NCBI GenBank assembly: GCA_964370845.1
Contig: CAYJLB010000003.1
Location: forward strand, 1-64,000
Length of the DNA stretch: 64,000 nt
Origin: CAYJLB01 sp964370845
GTDB taxonomy: Bacteria; Bacillota; Clostridia; Oscillospirales; Ruminococcaceae
Direction: 5' to 3'
Shown: positions 8,737-17,223 of the stretch, piece after piece
Numbering within the stretch: the stretch's first letter is position 1
Layout: each line of letters begins with the position of its first letter
Position numbers and translations under genes: made by a program
The notes under the pieces: model-generated
What the model was told of the DNA's origin: nothing
The model's input: only the letters and a program-made list of their open reading frames with translations
Database searches by the model: none

Positions 8737-9585
8737 TTATCTTGTTAGGATAGTTGCGGTAACAACTTCACCATTTTCGTCTAGTCCAAGGGATAAAATT
8801 TGTCCCTTTTCGATTGATGTATAATCAGAAAAACCAACTTTTAATTCAGTAGGAATTAAATAACTTTCATTTTCACCAGTCATTTCAAGCTCAATGTCAG
8901 AAAGTCCGCTTAAACCGCTCATTCCACCCGTTCCTGACATACCGCCCATCATTCCAGCCATACCTTCTTTTAAATTTTCCATATCTTCTTCCGACATATC
9001 GCCAAGCATTCCTTCAAATTCCTCAGGAATTACCATTTCACCATTTTCGTCAGTTTCTAAAGTAGGACGCTCCATACCCTCAGGCATTACAAAATCTCCA
9101 TTTTCGTCCGTTTCAACAGAAGGTCTTTGTGAATTTCCAGCATTTTCTCCATTTTCACCCGCTCCTTCAGGGATAATAGTTTCTCCGTTTTCGTCAGTTT
9201 CAAGGCTAGGTCTTTCACCAGTTCCATCTCCTGTACCTTGACCCATTTCACCACGATTTCCGCCCATTTCAGCCATTCCACCCATCATTTCACTAAGGTT
9301 CAAGTCGCCCATTCCCTCAACAATCGCCTTTATTTCTTCAGGCAATTCTCCTAATTCAAGAGTTACCATATTTCCGCCGATAGATTTAACTTCACCATAA
9401 ACAGTGCTTACAACTTCAACTTCTTCAACAACTTCTGTTGTTTCAACTGCTTCAGTATTGGCTTGTGCAGTAGTTGAAACTGGTTGTGCTGCGTCACTGC
9501 TTTCTCCCGAGCAAGCTGATAGCAAAGTCGCCATCATTGTCATTGTTATCGCTGTTAAAATTAATTTTTTTCTATTTTTAGTCAT
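8737..9585 (-). CDS. Met/Gly-rich lipoprotein with three acidic repeats
   Basis: A 282-residue lipoprotein: basic N-terminus, hydrophobic stretch and lipobox LLSAC with C25. After a Thr/Glu linker, residues about 92-119 and 195-228 are rich in Met and Gly. Between them are three imperfect 17-residue repeats at 125-141, 154-170 and 173-189, each with ETDENG followed by a hydrophobic pair, Pro and Glu. The remainder (61-90 and 230-282) looks like two halves of a small beta domain. It lies inside the MacAB-like operon, so it is likely an accessory extracytoplasmic subunit. I do not recognise the family; metal or cation binding by the Met-rich or acidic parts is only a guess. Confidence 0.75.
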   Translation of the reverse strand: MTKNRKKLILTAITMTMMATLLSACSGESSDAAQPVSTTAQANTEAVETTEVVEEVEVVSTVYGEVKSIGGNMVTLELGELPEEIKAIVEGMGDLNLSEMMGGMAEMGGNRGEMGQGTGDGTGERPSLETDENGETIIPEGAGENGENAGNSQRPSVETDENGDFVMPEGMERPTLETDENGEMVIPEEFEGMLGDMSEEDMENLKEGMAGMMGGMSGTGGMSGLSGLSDIELEMTGENESYLIPTELKVGFSDYTSIEKGQILSLGLDENGEVVTATILTR

Positions 9586-9708
9586 TTGTATAACTCCTTT
9601 TTCTTTTGTTCTTTTGTTATTTTTTCGGGCAAGGTAAGCCTTGCCTCTATAGTTTAAGTGTATATTTTCTTTTTTTGTAATGAAAAACGAGGGAAATAAC
9701 AGCTGTAG
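9586..9708. other. Operon-internal gap with a palindrome
   Basis: This 123-bp gap between the permease and lipoprotein genes holds the stem GGCAAGG/CCTTGCC (9628-9634 with 9639-9645). It lacks a T run on the minus strand, so it is not a typical terminator. Its sequence resembles the small palindromes of the repeat family described elsewhere and may be one isolated unit. Confidence 0.45.
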
Positions 9709-11076
9709 TTACATTGCCAAGGCTTCGATTGGAACTAATTTTGATGCTTTGTATGCTGGGTAAAATCCGAAAACTGTTCCTGTTATAATTGCAAAGCCTA
9801 AAGCTAAAATTGCACCATCAAAGGATAAAATTGCTCTAACTCCAGCCATTTCAACTAAAGGAGTAACTGCAAAACTTAAACCTACTCCCACAATTCCACC
9901 AATAACACTTATTAACATTGCCTCAAGCAAAAACTCTACTAAAATATTGCCTTTTGAACAACCGATTGCTTTAAGAATACCTATTTCAGCAGTTCTCTCT
10001 TTAACTGAAACAAATAAAACATTCATAATTCCAATTCCGCCAACCACAAATACTATTGCAGCAACCGCTAAAAGTAAAAGTGATAATGTGTCAGCAGATT
10101 GTGAAGCAGCGTCCATTGCTGAACCCGCGTCAGAAACTGTAAAAGATGAATTAGGATAATTTTCCGACAAGATTATTTCAATGTCAGCCATAATTTGTGG
10201 TACATTTTCCACATCATTTGCTACCAAAGAAATTTGTGGATTTACAGAATCACCTAAAATGTATTTTTGTGACACTGTGTAAGGAACATAAACCGCTTCA
10301 TCAGGACTTATACCTGACGAAACTGTACCCATTTCCTCTAAAACGCCTGTAATTAAGTAGTTTTTTCCGTCAATTTCAATGTAATCATTTACAGCAAGGG
10401 AAGGATGACCGAATAATTCAGTAGCCAACGTGCTCCCTAAAACAGCAACATAATCTAAATTTTCATTGTTATCATCAGTGATGAAACTTCCGTATGCTGC
10501 CTCTAAATTTGTAATTTCTGAGTAAACTTCAGGAACTCCCACTATAGTTTCAGTTTGTTCTTCTTCAATGTAAGTTCCGGCAAAAATTGAGCTTTCTCCC
10601 GTTTGGATTAAGGCAATTTGATCAATGTCTGGAATATATTCAACTAAATCATCAACATCTTCTTGTGTAAGGGTTTCACCCTCTAAGGCTGCCATAGAGG
10701 AAAATCCTCCACCGCCTCCAGCCATGGCGCCCATCATACTATCTCGCATAGATGACATTGATGAACCTCCGCCTGATGAACCACCGCTAGGCATTCCACC
10801 GCCGCCCATTATATCACCAAGCATTGCACCCATATCACCCATACCGCCCATCATGGCACCCATATCTAGGCTCGAACTTCCCGAAGTAACTTCAATTGCA
10901 CCAGCATTAAGGTTTTTGAATTGGTCAGCAACATCGGCTTGCCCTCCGTTTCCTATTGCAATAACAAGAACAATTGTCGCCGCACCAACGATTATTCCAA
11001 GAGAGGTAAGAAACATTTTCAACTTATTTTGGGCTATGTTTATAAACACAATCCTAAAAATTTCAGCTATTCGCAT
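9709..11076 (-). CDS. MacB/FtsX-type ABC permease with a Met/Gly/Ser-rich insertion
   Basis: Membrane subunit of the export system. It has a TM helix at about 21-42, an extracytoplasmic MacB core domain, and three C-terminal TM helices (about 333-355, 383-405, 420-445) with the ERTAEIGILKAIG segment of the FtsX family. The core domain carries an unusual low-complexity insertion at about 66-129 made mostly of Met, Gly and Ser. The start at 11076 has AAGGAGG a few bases upstream, 19 bp after the adaptor stop. The insertion is not part of the standard fold and matches the composition of segments in the lipoprotein and the adaptor tail. Confidence 0.88.
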   Translation of the reverse strand: MRIAEIFRIVFINIAQNKLKMFLTSLGIIVGAATIVLVIAIGNGGQADVADQFKNLNAGAIEVTSGSSSLDMGAMMGGMGDMGAMLGDIMGGGGMPSGGSSGGGSSMSSMRDSMMGAMAGGGGGFSSMAALEGETLTQEDVDDLVEYIPDIDQIALIQTGESSIFAGTYIEEEQTETIVGVPEVYSEITNLEAAYGSFITDDNNENLDYVAVLGSTLATELFGHPSLAVNDYIEIDGKNYLITGVLEEMGTVSSGISPDEAVYVPYTVSQKYILGDSVNPQISLVANDVENVPQIMADIEIILSENYPNSSFTVSDAGSAMDAASQSADTLSLLLLAVAAIVFVVGGIGIMNVLFVSVKERTAEIGILKAIGCSKGNILVEFLLEAMLISVIGGIVGVGLSFAVTPLVEMAGVRAILSFDGAILALGFAIITGTVFGFYPAYKASKLVPIEALAM

Positions 11077-11095
11077 TAGTAAATTACCTCCTTAA

Positions 11096-12997
11096 TTATT
11101 TTTGTCCACGTTGACCCATTTGACCCATCATATCTTCCACAGCACTCATATCTAAGTCATCCATATTAAAACTACCCATATCCATTCCACCGCTTTGTGA
11201 AGATGAAGTTGCTCCCATTGCACTTTCAACTAAGATTGTATCTTCAAGAGTTAAACCGCTCTTAATTTCTGTGTAACGTCCGTCTGTAAAGCCAGTTTGC
11301 ACCTCTGTTAAAACTGGAAGCCCGTCAGCGCCTTTTATATTTACATAATTTTTTCCGTCAATTGATTCAAGTGCTGAATTTTCAACATAAATTACATCTT
11401 GTGCTTGTGCAGTTACAACGGTAACATCTGCGGACATTCCTTCTAATAAAGGCAATGTATTTTCGCCAGTCATTTTAACGTTTACAGTGTAACTAACTGA
11501 AGCAGCACCAACTCTTGCACCCTCAACTTCAATTGATTCAACATATCCAGCAAAAGTTTCGTCTTCGTAAGCACTAATTACAATATTTGCGTCTTGACCA
11601 ACATAAACGTCTAGAATATCTTCTTCTGAAACAGTGATTGGAATAGTAACTTCACCGTATGTTGTGATTGTAAGTACAGAAGCTTCCCCTGTTTGAGCAC
11701 TAGCTACAACTTCCTCACCAGCAGTAGCGGAGATTGAAGAAACTAACCCAGAAACCTCTGCATAAACCATTCCGTCCTCGCTGATAGAAGTTTTAAGTTC
11801 CTCATATTCCTCGTAAATTTCGTCATATTCTTCTTGTAGTTTTTCAAGGTCATTTACTAAACTTTGGTAAGTTAAATCGTAATTTGCCTGTGCAAGTTCA
11901 CCCTCTGAAAGAGTAGTTTGATAATCTTCGTTAGCTTTGTATTCGCTTTCAACTTGACTTAAAGAAGTTTTTTCTATATCGAATTCGATAGTTTCAATTT
12001 CTTCTTTTAAAGCTTCAATATCCTCTAATATTTCCTCGCTGTTTTCATAAAGATCATAATTTTCTTTAAATTCTTCGTTTAACTCAGCTAATATATCATT
12101 TTCATCATCTTTTTCTTCTGTGTAATTTTCAATAGTATCTTCATAAGCTTCCACTTCTCTATTGTAATCATCTAAGGTATCTTCAAGAGCAGACACGTCC
12201 ATAGTTTTATCAGCAGTAGTTAGTTCGTTTATATCTGCTTGCTTATCATTTGCAAGCTCTTGTGATTCATTTTTCAATTCAGTATAATAATCAATCCTAT
12301 CTTGCAAATATTCAATTTCTTCCTCAACTTTTAGAATATCATCATAATCCCCGTCAATAGTTTTAGCTTTTTCTTCAAGTTCAGCAATTTCCTCATAAGT
12401 GTCAGCTAATTTTTCTTCAAGTTCAGCCATTGTGTTAGCATTTTCTTCAAAAGTGATATTTAAGTTTGCGTCGGCGTTTTCATTTTCAAAAAGTGCACTT
12501 TCTAGTTCAAGTTTAGCATTTTCAAGTTCACTTTCCATACTTACCATTTCTTTATTAATAGCAAGTTGTTGTTCCTCAAGCTGTTCAACATACTCGTCTA
12601 AGTACTCACTAGCGCCCGCTGTATCAAATTTATAAAGTGGATCACCTACTTCAACAGATTGCCCAGAAGTAACTAAAATCTCATCAATTGTCACTGAAAA
12701 TGGAAGTGTAGAAATTTCTTTTGATAGTGAAATTGAAGAACTTTCTTCAAAACCTACAACGATATCGCCTTGAGTAACAGCATTTTCTCTGTAAATAATT
12801 TCATTAGAAGCTTCCACTAAAACATTTTGGTTAAGGTATATAAATGAACCTGTACCAATTCCTGCAACTAAAAGAGCGGTAAGAATAATAACTCTCATTT
12901 TCTTTCTTTTTTTAGCCCTTTTGTTAAGTTCTTTTAGGAAGTCGTTGTCCTCTTCCCCCATTGCTTGCAGATTTTTATTTTCTTTCGCCTTATTCAT
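11096..12997 (-). CDS. MacA/HlyD-like membrane fusion protein with a long coiled coil
   Basis: Adaptor subunit of a MacAB-like exporter. A basic cytoplasmic N-terminus is followed by a TM anchor at about 35-55, half of a lipoyl-like domain, a very long Glu/Asp-rich coiled coil (about 140-405), the second lipoyl half (AEVSGLVSSI), a beta-barrel domain and a membrane-proximal domain. The last 35 residues are Met/Asp/Gly-rich. At 633 residues it is much longer than E. coli MacA (about 370), mostly through the coiled coil, as expected for a pump that spans a thick wall. It is first in the operon, behind a promoter at 13064-13096. The substrate is unknown. Confidence 0.87.
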   Translation of the reverse strand: MNKAKENKNLQAMGEEDNDFLKELNKRAKKRKKMRVIILTALLVAGIGTGSFIYLNQNVLVEASNEIIYRENAVTQGDIVVGFEESSSISLSKEISTLPFSVTIDEILVTSGQSVEVGDPLYKFDTAGASEYLDEYVEQLEEQQLAINKEMVSMESELENAKLELESALFENENADANLNITFEENANTMAELEEKLADTYEEIAELEEKAKTIDGDYDDILKVEEEIEYLQDRIDYYTELKNESQELANDKQADINELTTADKTMDVSALEDTLDDYNREVEAYEDTIENYTEEKDDENDILAELNEEFKENYDLYENSEEILEDIEALKEEIETIEFDIEKTSLSQVESEYKANEDYQTTLSEGELAQANYDLTYQSLVNDLEKLQEEYDEIYEEYEELKTSISEDGMVYAEVSGLVSSISATAGEEVVASAQTGEASVLTITTYGEVTIPITVSEEDILDVYVGQDANIVISAYEDETFAGYVESIEVEGARVGAASVSYTVNVKMTGENTLPLLEGMSADVTVVTAQAQDVIYVENSALESIDGKNYVNIKGADGLPVLTEVQTGFTDGRYTEIKSGLTLEDTILVESAMGATSSSQSGGMDMGSFNMDDLDMSAVEDMMGQMGQRGQK

Positions 12998-13063
12998 AAA
13001 TGTCCATTCCTTTCAAAACATAAAATTTGTAAAAACTTTGAGCAAGTTTTCTCTATGTTTTAG

Positions 13064-13096
13064 ATTATAGCGGACATTTCTTAAAATAACCTTAAA
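13064..13096 (-). promoter_or_regulatory. Export operon promoter with an 11-bp-spaced direct repeat
   Basis: Minus strand TATAAT (13064-13069) has no consensus -35. Instead TTTAAG occurs twice, at 13091-13096 and 13080-13085, exactly 11 bp apart, over the -35 position. Such spacing is typical of sites for OmpR/PhoB-type response regulators. The activator is not in the window. Confidence 0.5.
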
Positions 13097-13153
13097 AAAA
13101 GTTAAAGTTTTCTTTATTTCAGAAATTCTTCAAAATTTTCACAAAACCAACAC

Positions 13154-13260
13154 GCAACATGACGTTGCCTCCACACCCGCACCAACCAAAGGGAAATGAT
13201 ATACTTTTTTCTGCGCAGTCGAATTTTATAACAGGGACTAGGCTTGACTTGCCCGATAGA
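13154..13260 (+). repeat. Diverged mosaic repeat copy
   Basis: Palindrome GCAACATGACGTTGC (13154-13168), then CACCCGCAC, then CTTTTTTCTGCGCAG, followed by CTAGGCTTGACTTGCC (13238-13253). The order matches the family but this copy is more diverged. Together with the export promoter and the terminator below it fills the 12998-13308 region; no gene is seen. Confidence 0.6.
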
Positions 13261-13263
13261 AAA

Positions 13264-13297
13264 ACAAAAAAGAGAGTGTTTCATTACACCCTCTTTT
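13264..13297 (-). terminator. Terminator of the arsenic operon
   Basis: Stem 13269-13279 with 13286-13296, one mismatch, and a T-rich tail on the minus strand. It lies just beyond the stop of the ferredoxin-ArsC gene. Confidence 0.75.
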
Positions 13298-13308
13298 AAT
13301 TTGCTTTA

Positions 13309-13962
13309 TTATTTTAGTTTTTCTTTTAATTTTAACATTTGTTCGTGAATAACCTTAATTGTGTATTTAAACGCTTCGTCCTCTTTGCCGCTAGGGTCAT
13401 CAAGTCCCCAGTTTTCAGCATATTGACATGGTACATTTGGACAACTTACATTACATCCCATAAAAATTACTACATCAGGAGCTGGAATATCATCAACTGT
13501 TTTATTAAATTGAGTTTCTTCCATATCAATGTCATAAACTTCTTTCATAATTCTAACAGCATCTTGATTGATTTGATTTTTTATAATCGTACCAGCTGAA
13601 TAACTGTCAAAAACGTCACTTCCAAGCATTTTTCCAAGAGCTTCAGCAATTTGACTTCTACAAGAATTATGGTTACAAACGAAAGCAACTTTCGGTTTTC
13701 CTTCGCACTTAATTTCAGGTTTATAGCTTTCAAAATCGTAATCAAGATCTAAAGTTCCGTCATCTCCGTGATAGTGAATTGCCTCAGCTGGACATTTTTT
13801 CTCACACCCGTGACAACCGTGAACACAACCATTTCCATAGACAACCTTAGGCTTTTCGCCCGCTTCATCAGGCTTATAAACTCCGTGTTTGCACATATCA
13901 TTACAAACCATACAACCGACACATTTGTCGTAATCAATTACAGGATACCAAGTTTGACTCAT
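13309..13962 (-). CDS. Ferredoxin-arsenate reductase (ArsC, LMW-phosphatase type) fusion
   Basis: Likely reduces arsenate to arsenite for export by the neighbouring Acr3. Residues 1-65 form a two-cluster ferredoxin domain: C14, C17, C20, C24 and C46, C50, C53, C57. Residues about 90-217 are a low-molecular-weight phosphatase/ArsC domain with the C-x5-R loop at C96-R102 and the DP motif at D189-P190. C170, C174 and C179 are candidate shuttle cysteines. The usual thioredoxin-coupled ArsC has no ferredoxin; here electrons may come through the attached Fe-S clusters (inference). The start at 13962 follows GAAAGGAATGG, 36 bp after the acr3 stop. Confidence 0.88.
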   Translation of the reverse strand: MSQTWYPVIDYDKCVGCMVCNDMCKHGVYKPDEAGEKPKVVYGNGCVHGCHGCEKKCPAEAIHYHGDDGTLDLDYDFESYKPEIKCEGKPKVAFVCNHNSCRSQIAEALGKMLGSDVFDSYSAGTIIKNQINQDAVRIMKEVYDIDMEETQFNKTVDDIPAPDVVIFMGCNVSCPNVPCQYAENWGLDDPSGKEDEAFKYTIKVIHEQMLKLKEKLK

Positions 13963-13998
13963 TTTATTTTCCCATTCCTTTCAAAAGTAAACAATATT

Positions 13999-15048
13999 TT
14001 AGTGTTTATTAAACCAGTGTTTTGTCTTGTTTGCAATATTAACCAAAATTAACATTACAGGAACTTCAACTAAAACACCAACAATTGTAGCAAGTGCTAC
14101 AGGGCTGTCTGTACCAAATAGAGCAATTGCAACAGCTACTGCTAATTCAAAAAAGTTAGAAGCACCAATCATTCCCGCAGGAGCAGCAACATCATGCTTT
14201 AATTTTAACATTTTTGCTCCCAAATAAGCAATAAAGAAAATTAAAAATGTTTGTAAAATTAAAGGCAAAGCAATCATTAAAATATGAGTTGGGTTTTCAA
14301 TAATAACGTTCCCTTGGAAAGAGAAAATTAAAGTTAAAGTAAGTAATAACCCAATTATTGTAGTGTTGTTGAATTTAGGGATAAATTTCTTTTCCAAATA
14401 TTCAACACCATGCTTTTTAGTAATTAATGTTCTTGTTAAAATTCCCCCAACTAGTGGAATAACAACGAATAATACTACTGACAAAATTAATGTGTCCCAA
14501 GGCACTGAAATTCCGCTCACGCCAAGAAGTAAAGCAACTATTGGAGTAAATGCAATTAAAATAATAAGGTCATTTGTTGCAACTTGAACAACTGTGTAGG
14601 CTGGATTTCCTTTAGTTAAATGGCTCCAAACAAAAACCATTGCAGTACAAGGTGCAGCACCAAGTAAAACCGCTCCCGCCAAATAATCGGTAGCAAGGTC
14701 AGGAGTAATGAATCCTTTAAATATTACAAAAAAGAACACATAAGCAATCCCAAACATTGTAAAAGGTTTAATTAACCAGTTTGTAACCCACGTTAAAAAT
14801 AACCCTTTTGGATTTTTCCCGACATTTTTAATGCTTTGGAAGTCAACTTTTAACATCATCGGATAAATCATAAGCCAAATTAAAATAGCGATTGGAATAG
14901 AAACGTTTGCGTATTCAAACCTATTCAAAAATTCAGGAACTTGTGGTAAAAAATTCCCAACCAAAACACCAACCACCATACAAATTACAACCCATACAGT
15001 TAAGTATTTTTCAAAAAAGCCTATTCCTTGTGCTTTTTTCTCTTTCAT
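13999..15048 (-). CDS. acr3: Arsenite efflux transporter Acr3
   Basis: Integral membrane arsenite exporter of the BART superfamily with about ten TM helices. Recognisable family segments include the early pair WLMIYPMMLKVDF and KPFTMFGIAY, the APCTAMVFVWSHL motif with its essential cysteine, and ASNFFELAVAVAI. The ATG at 15048 (MKEKKAQ) is chosen because AAAAGGGG lies about 11 bases upstream; the ORF stays open to a TTG at 15084. It precedes the ferredoxin-ArsC gene in the same operon and has a perfect sigma-A promoter at 15156-15184. No arsR gene is in the window. Confidence 0.92.
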   Translation of the reverse strand: MKEKKAQGIGFFEKYLTVWVVICMVVGVLVGNFLPQVPEFLNRFEYANVSIPIAILIWLMIYPMMLKVDFQSIKNVGKNPKGLFLTWVTNWLIKPFTMFGIAYVFFFVIFKGFITPDLATDYLAGAVLLGAAPCTAMVFVWSHLTKGNPAYTVVQVATNDLIILIAFTPIVALLLGVSGISVPWDTLILSVVLFVVIPLVGGILTRTLITKKHGVEYLEKKFIPKFNNTTIIGLLLTLTLIFSFQGNVIIENPTHILMIALPLILQTFLIFFIAYLGAKMLKLKHDVAAPAGMIGASNFFELAVAVAIALFGTDSPVALATIVGVLVEVPVMLILVNIANKTKHWFNKH

Positions 15049-15130
15049 TGTGTATAAACCCCTTTTCATTTCAACTTTTTTCAATATGTTGTTTCAAATA
15101 AAAACCATCTCACACAGATGGCAAATTCGA

Positions 15131-15198
15131 TATATCAAAAATATTCAATACGTTTATTATATTCCATATTCTTCAAAATGTCAATAGGTTATATCAAA
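15131..15198 (-). promoter_or_regulatory. Arsenic operon promoter with paired candidate ArsR half-sites
   Basis: Minus strand TTGACA (15179-15184), 17 bases, TATAAT (15156-15161): a perfect sigma-A promoter. TATATCAAA occurs on both sides, at 15131-15139 (over the start site) and at 15190-15198 (just upstream of -35), which suggests a repressor such as ArsR. A small hairpin (15105-15121) lies in the leader. The 15085-15404 region holds only these signals, the lysA terminator and a doubtful 51-codon ORF. Confidence 0.7.
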
Positions 15199-15351
15199 TT
15201 TTTTTAATTTATTTTTTAGAATATATTATGAAATTAATGACAATATGATTGAAATTACTAAACCAATTGTTTTTAAAGAATTTTGGGGATTAAGCAAAGG
15301 ATTAAAACAGTTCTTTACCAAATATAATTTCTTCAAAATCAGAAAATGCAT

Positions 15352-15390
15352 AAAAAACGGGTGTAACAAAACCAAAAATTTCGTTACACC
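15352..15390 (-). terminator. lysA terminator
   Basis: Stem GGTGTAAC/GTTACACC (15360-15367 with 15383-15390). On the minus strand it is followed by GTTTTTTA. Confidence 0.8.
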
Positions 15391-15404
15391 TATTTGTTAA
15401 TTAT

Positions 15405-16723
15405 TTAGATTTCATTTTGTACAATTTGCTCTAAAGATTGTCTATTTCTAATTTGTACAGCAGTTTTATCTTCTTTTATCAATACTTCAGCAATTTGTTG
15501 GTGAGAGTTGTAATTAAATGGTGTCATTGTGGAGCAATAAGCTCCAGTTCCACCAATTACAAAATAATCTCCAACGCTAGGCTCTGCCATTAATCTTGGG
15601 ATAGGATTGTCGCTTTCGTCAAGGCACTGTGAATCTCCACTTTCGCAACATCTTCCAACAACTACAGCTTCATAAGGATTAGCTTTTTCAGCAGTAAATT
15701 CACTAGAAAGAAGTTCCCCAGCCTTTGAAATTATGTAGAATGGATGTCTTGAGCCATATAATAAAGGTCTAGTATTAACCTCCATACCGCCGTCTAAAAG
15801 TATAAAGTTTAATCCGTCAGGACCAGTTTGTTTTTTGTCAATTACAGTCGTTACGCAATAACCAGAATTTGCAACAATAAACGTACCAGGCTCAATTTCC
15901 ATTTTAAGTTTAATCCCTGTTTTCTCATAAAATTCAGCGATTTTTTCTTTAGCATATTGCCCTAAATCTTCAACATCAGCCATAATTTCATCAGGCATTC
16001 TAGCATCTTTAAGTCCGCCACCAAAACTAGCACGAACAATGTTTTTATCAAAATATTTATCAATAATAGAAAGTTCTAAATCAATATTTTCACGCCATTT
16101 AATAGGGTCACCACCCGAACCAATGTGAACATGAACTTGATCAAAAATCACTCCATCAGTTTTAGCTTTTTCAATTAAGGCTGGCAAATTAGTCAAATGC
16201 ACACCAAAACAAGAGTAGTTGTCCCCTGTATTTCGAGTAGCACTTTCACCCGCACCAACCCCAGGGTGAATTCTAACCGAAAGTTTGATGTTGTTTTTAA
16301 TAGCAAATTCCCTAATATTCTCGTATTGTAAAAGGGAACAAACATTGTACTTTAACCCTTCTAAAATCAAAGTTTCAAGGTCTTTTCTATCATTATTAAT
16401 AGGATTTTCTTGAGTTGTTAAAATAACTTTGCTCAATTCAATCCCAGCAAGTTTCGCACGTCTAACTTCATTCAAAGAACTAGCGTCAAAATTCAAACCT
16501 TGACCCTCAATAACCTTTAAAATAGCCTTAGTGCTGTTAGCTTTCATAGCAAATCTTACATCTAAACCAAAAGCATTTGGCATAGATTTAAGGATTTTAC
16601 ATCTATTTATAATATGATTTTCGTCGTAAAAATAAAGTGGTGTAACATTATTTTTCAAAGCATTTAAAACANNNNNNNNNNAACATCGTTTGTATTTATT
16701 TGTGAAAAAGTATTAAAGTTCAT
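15405..16723 (-). CDS. lysA: Diaminopimelate decarboxylase, 5' region broken by an assembly gap
   Basis: PLP-dependent fold-III decarboxylase, last step of lysine synthesis. Visible motifs: PLP lysine in FAMKAN, HIGSGG, EPGTFIV, CCESGD (catalytic Cys region) and GAYCSTM. The ATG at 16723 (MNFNTFSQ) follows AAAAGGAATGGTTATAT, the usual start context of this genome. Ten N at 16672-16681 interrupt the coding region after about 14 codons; the reading frame across them fits only if the true gap is not 10 bases (for example 8 or 11). A TTG at 16658 is open but is probably an internal leucine. The length of about 438 residues fits LysA. A related amino acid decarboxylase cannot be fully excluded. 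Confidence 0.82.
16672..16681. other. Assembly gap of 10 N inside lysA
   Basis: Ten N between codons for the lysA N-terminus and its body. The two sides are in different frames if the gap is taken as 10 bases, so its length is an estimate. Confidence 0.85.
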
Positions 16724-16769
16724 ATATAACCATTCCTTTTTATATTTTTATCAATTTCAATATCTTACT

Positions 16770-16798
16770 ATACTAACACATTTCCGCATTTTTTTCAA
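16770..16798 (-). promoter_or_regulatory. lysA promoter
   Basis: Minus strand TTGAAA (16793-16798), 17 bases, TAGTAT (16770-16775) preceded by TGT, an extended -10. An imperfect inverted repeat (TATCA to TGATA, 16849-16873) lies between this and the divergent promoter and could be an operator. Confidence 0.6.
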
Positions 16799-16910
16799 GT
16801 TTAAATTGCAAATTTCAAAAAAATCATCTAAAATACTACTATTTCAGCTATCATAATAAAATTTATTGTGATATTTAACCGCCAATTAATTAAAAATTAA
16901 TATTAATTAC

Positions 16911-16939
16911 TTGAAATAATAAGTTTTTAATGCTATAAT
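16911..16939 (+). promoter_or_regulatory. Promoter of the Cys-rich small protein
   Basis: TTGAAA (16911-16916), 17 bases, TATAAT (16934-16939) with TGC just before it, an extended -10. Confidence 0.75.
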
Positions 16940-17002
16940 TTATATACAAAAAGCAAATTTATGCAATACTTATATTTGCTCAAGAAAGGAATGGTCATAA
17001 TT

Positions 17003-17155
17003 ATGAAAAATGAAAATTGTGTATGTAAGAACGTTACTTGTCCACGTCACGGAAATTGTGCAGCATGTCAAGCAGCTCATGGTGCAAGCAAAGACTATCC
17101 ATTGACCTCATGTCAAAGACTTGAGGCTGAGAAAAAAGCTGAAGAAAACAAGTAA
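17003..17155 (+). CDS. Small Cys-rich protein, probably metal-binding
   Basis: A 50-residue protein with cysteines at 6, 8, 13, 19, 22 and 37 and the segment CPRHGNCAACQAAHG. Small proteins with this segment are common in Firmicutes; their role is not known to me. The Cys-x2-Cys and Cys-x-Cys pairs suggest zinc or Fe-S binding. The ATG at 17003 follows AAGAAAGGAATGG. An upstream in-frame ATG lies inside that ribosome binding site and is not used here. It is a single gene with its own strong promoter. Confidence 0.75.
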   Translation: MKNENCVCKNVTCPRHGNCAACQAAHGASKDYPLTSCQRLEAEKKAEENK

Positions 17156-17223
17156 TTTGTAACAGGTGTAGAGAAGTTACCCTTATAAGTTTAACCCAGC
17201 GAAAACAGGAAAATATAGAATTA

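Noticed and set aside
8894..9241. 115-codon Ser/Pro-rich ORF on the plus strand
   Set aside because: Antisense shadow of the lipoprotein repeats.
9628..9645. Terminator inside the export operon
   Set aside because: The hairpin is followed by A-rich, not T-rich, sequence on the transcribed strand; more likely an isolated repeat palindrome.
10625..11095. 156-codon Pro-rich ORF on the plus strand
   Set aside because: It is the antisense shadow of the Gly/Met/Ser-rich insertion of the permease gene, with no ribosome site of its own.
15245..15400. 51-codon ORF (MIEITKPIVF) on the plus strand
   Set aside because: No ribosome site, runs through the lysA terminator hairpin and ends five bases before the lysA stop; probably chance.
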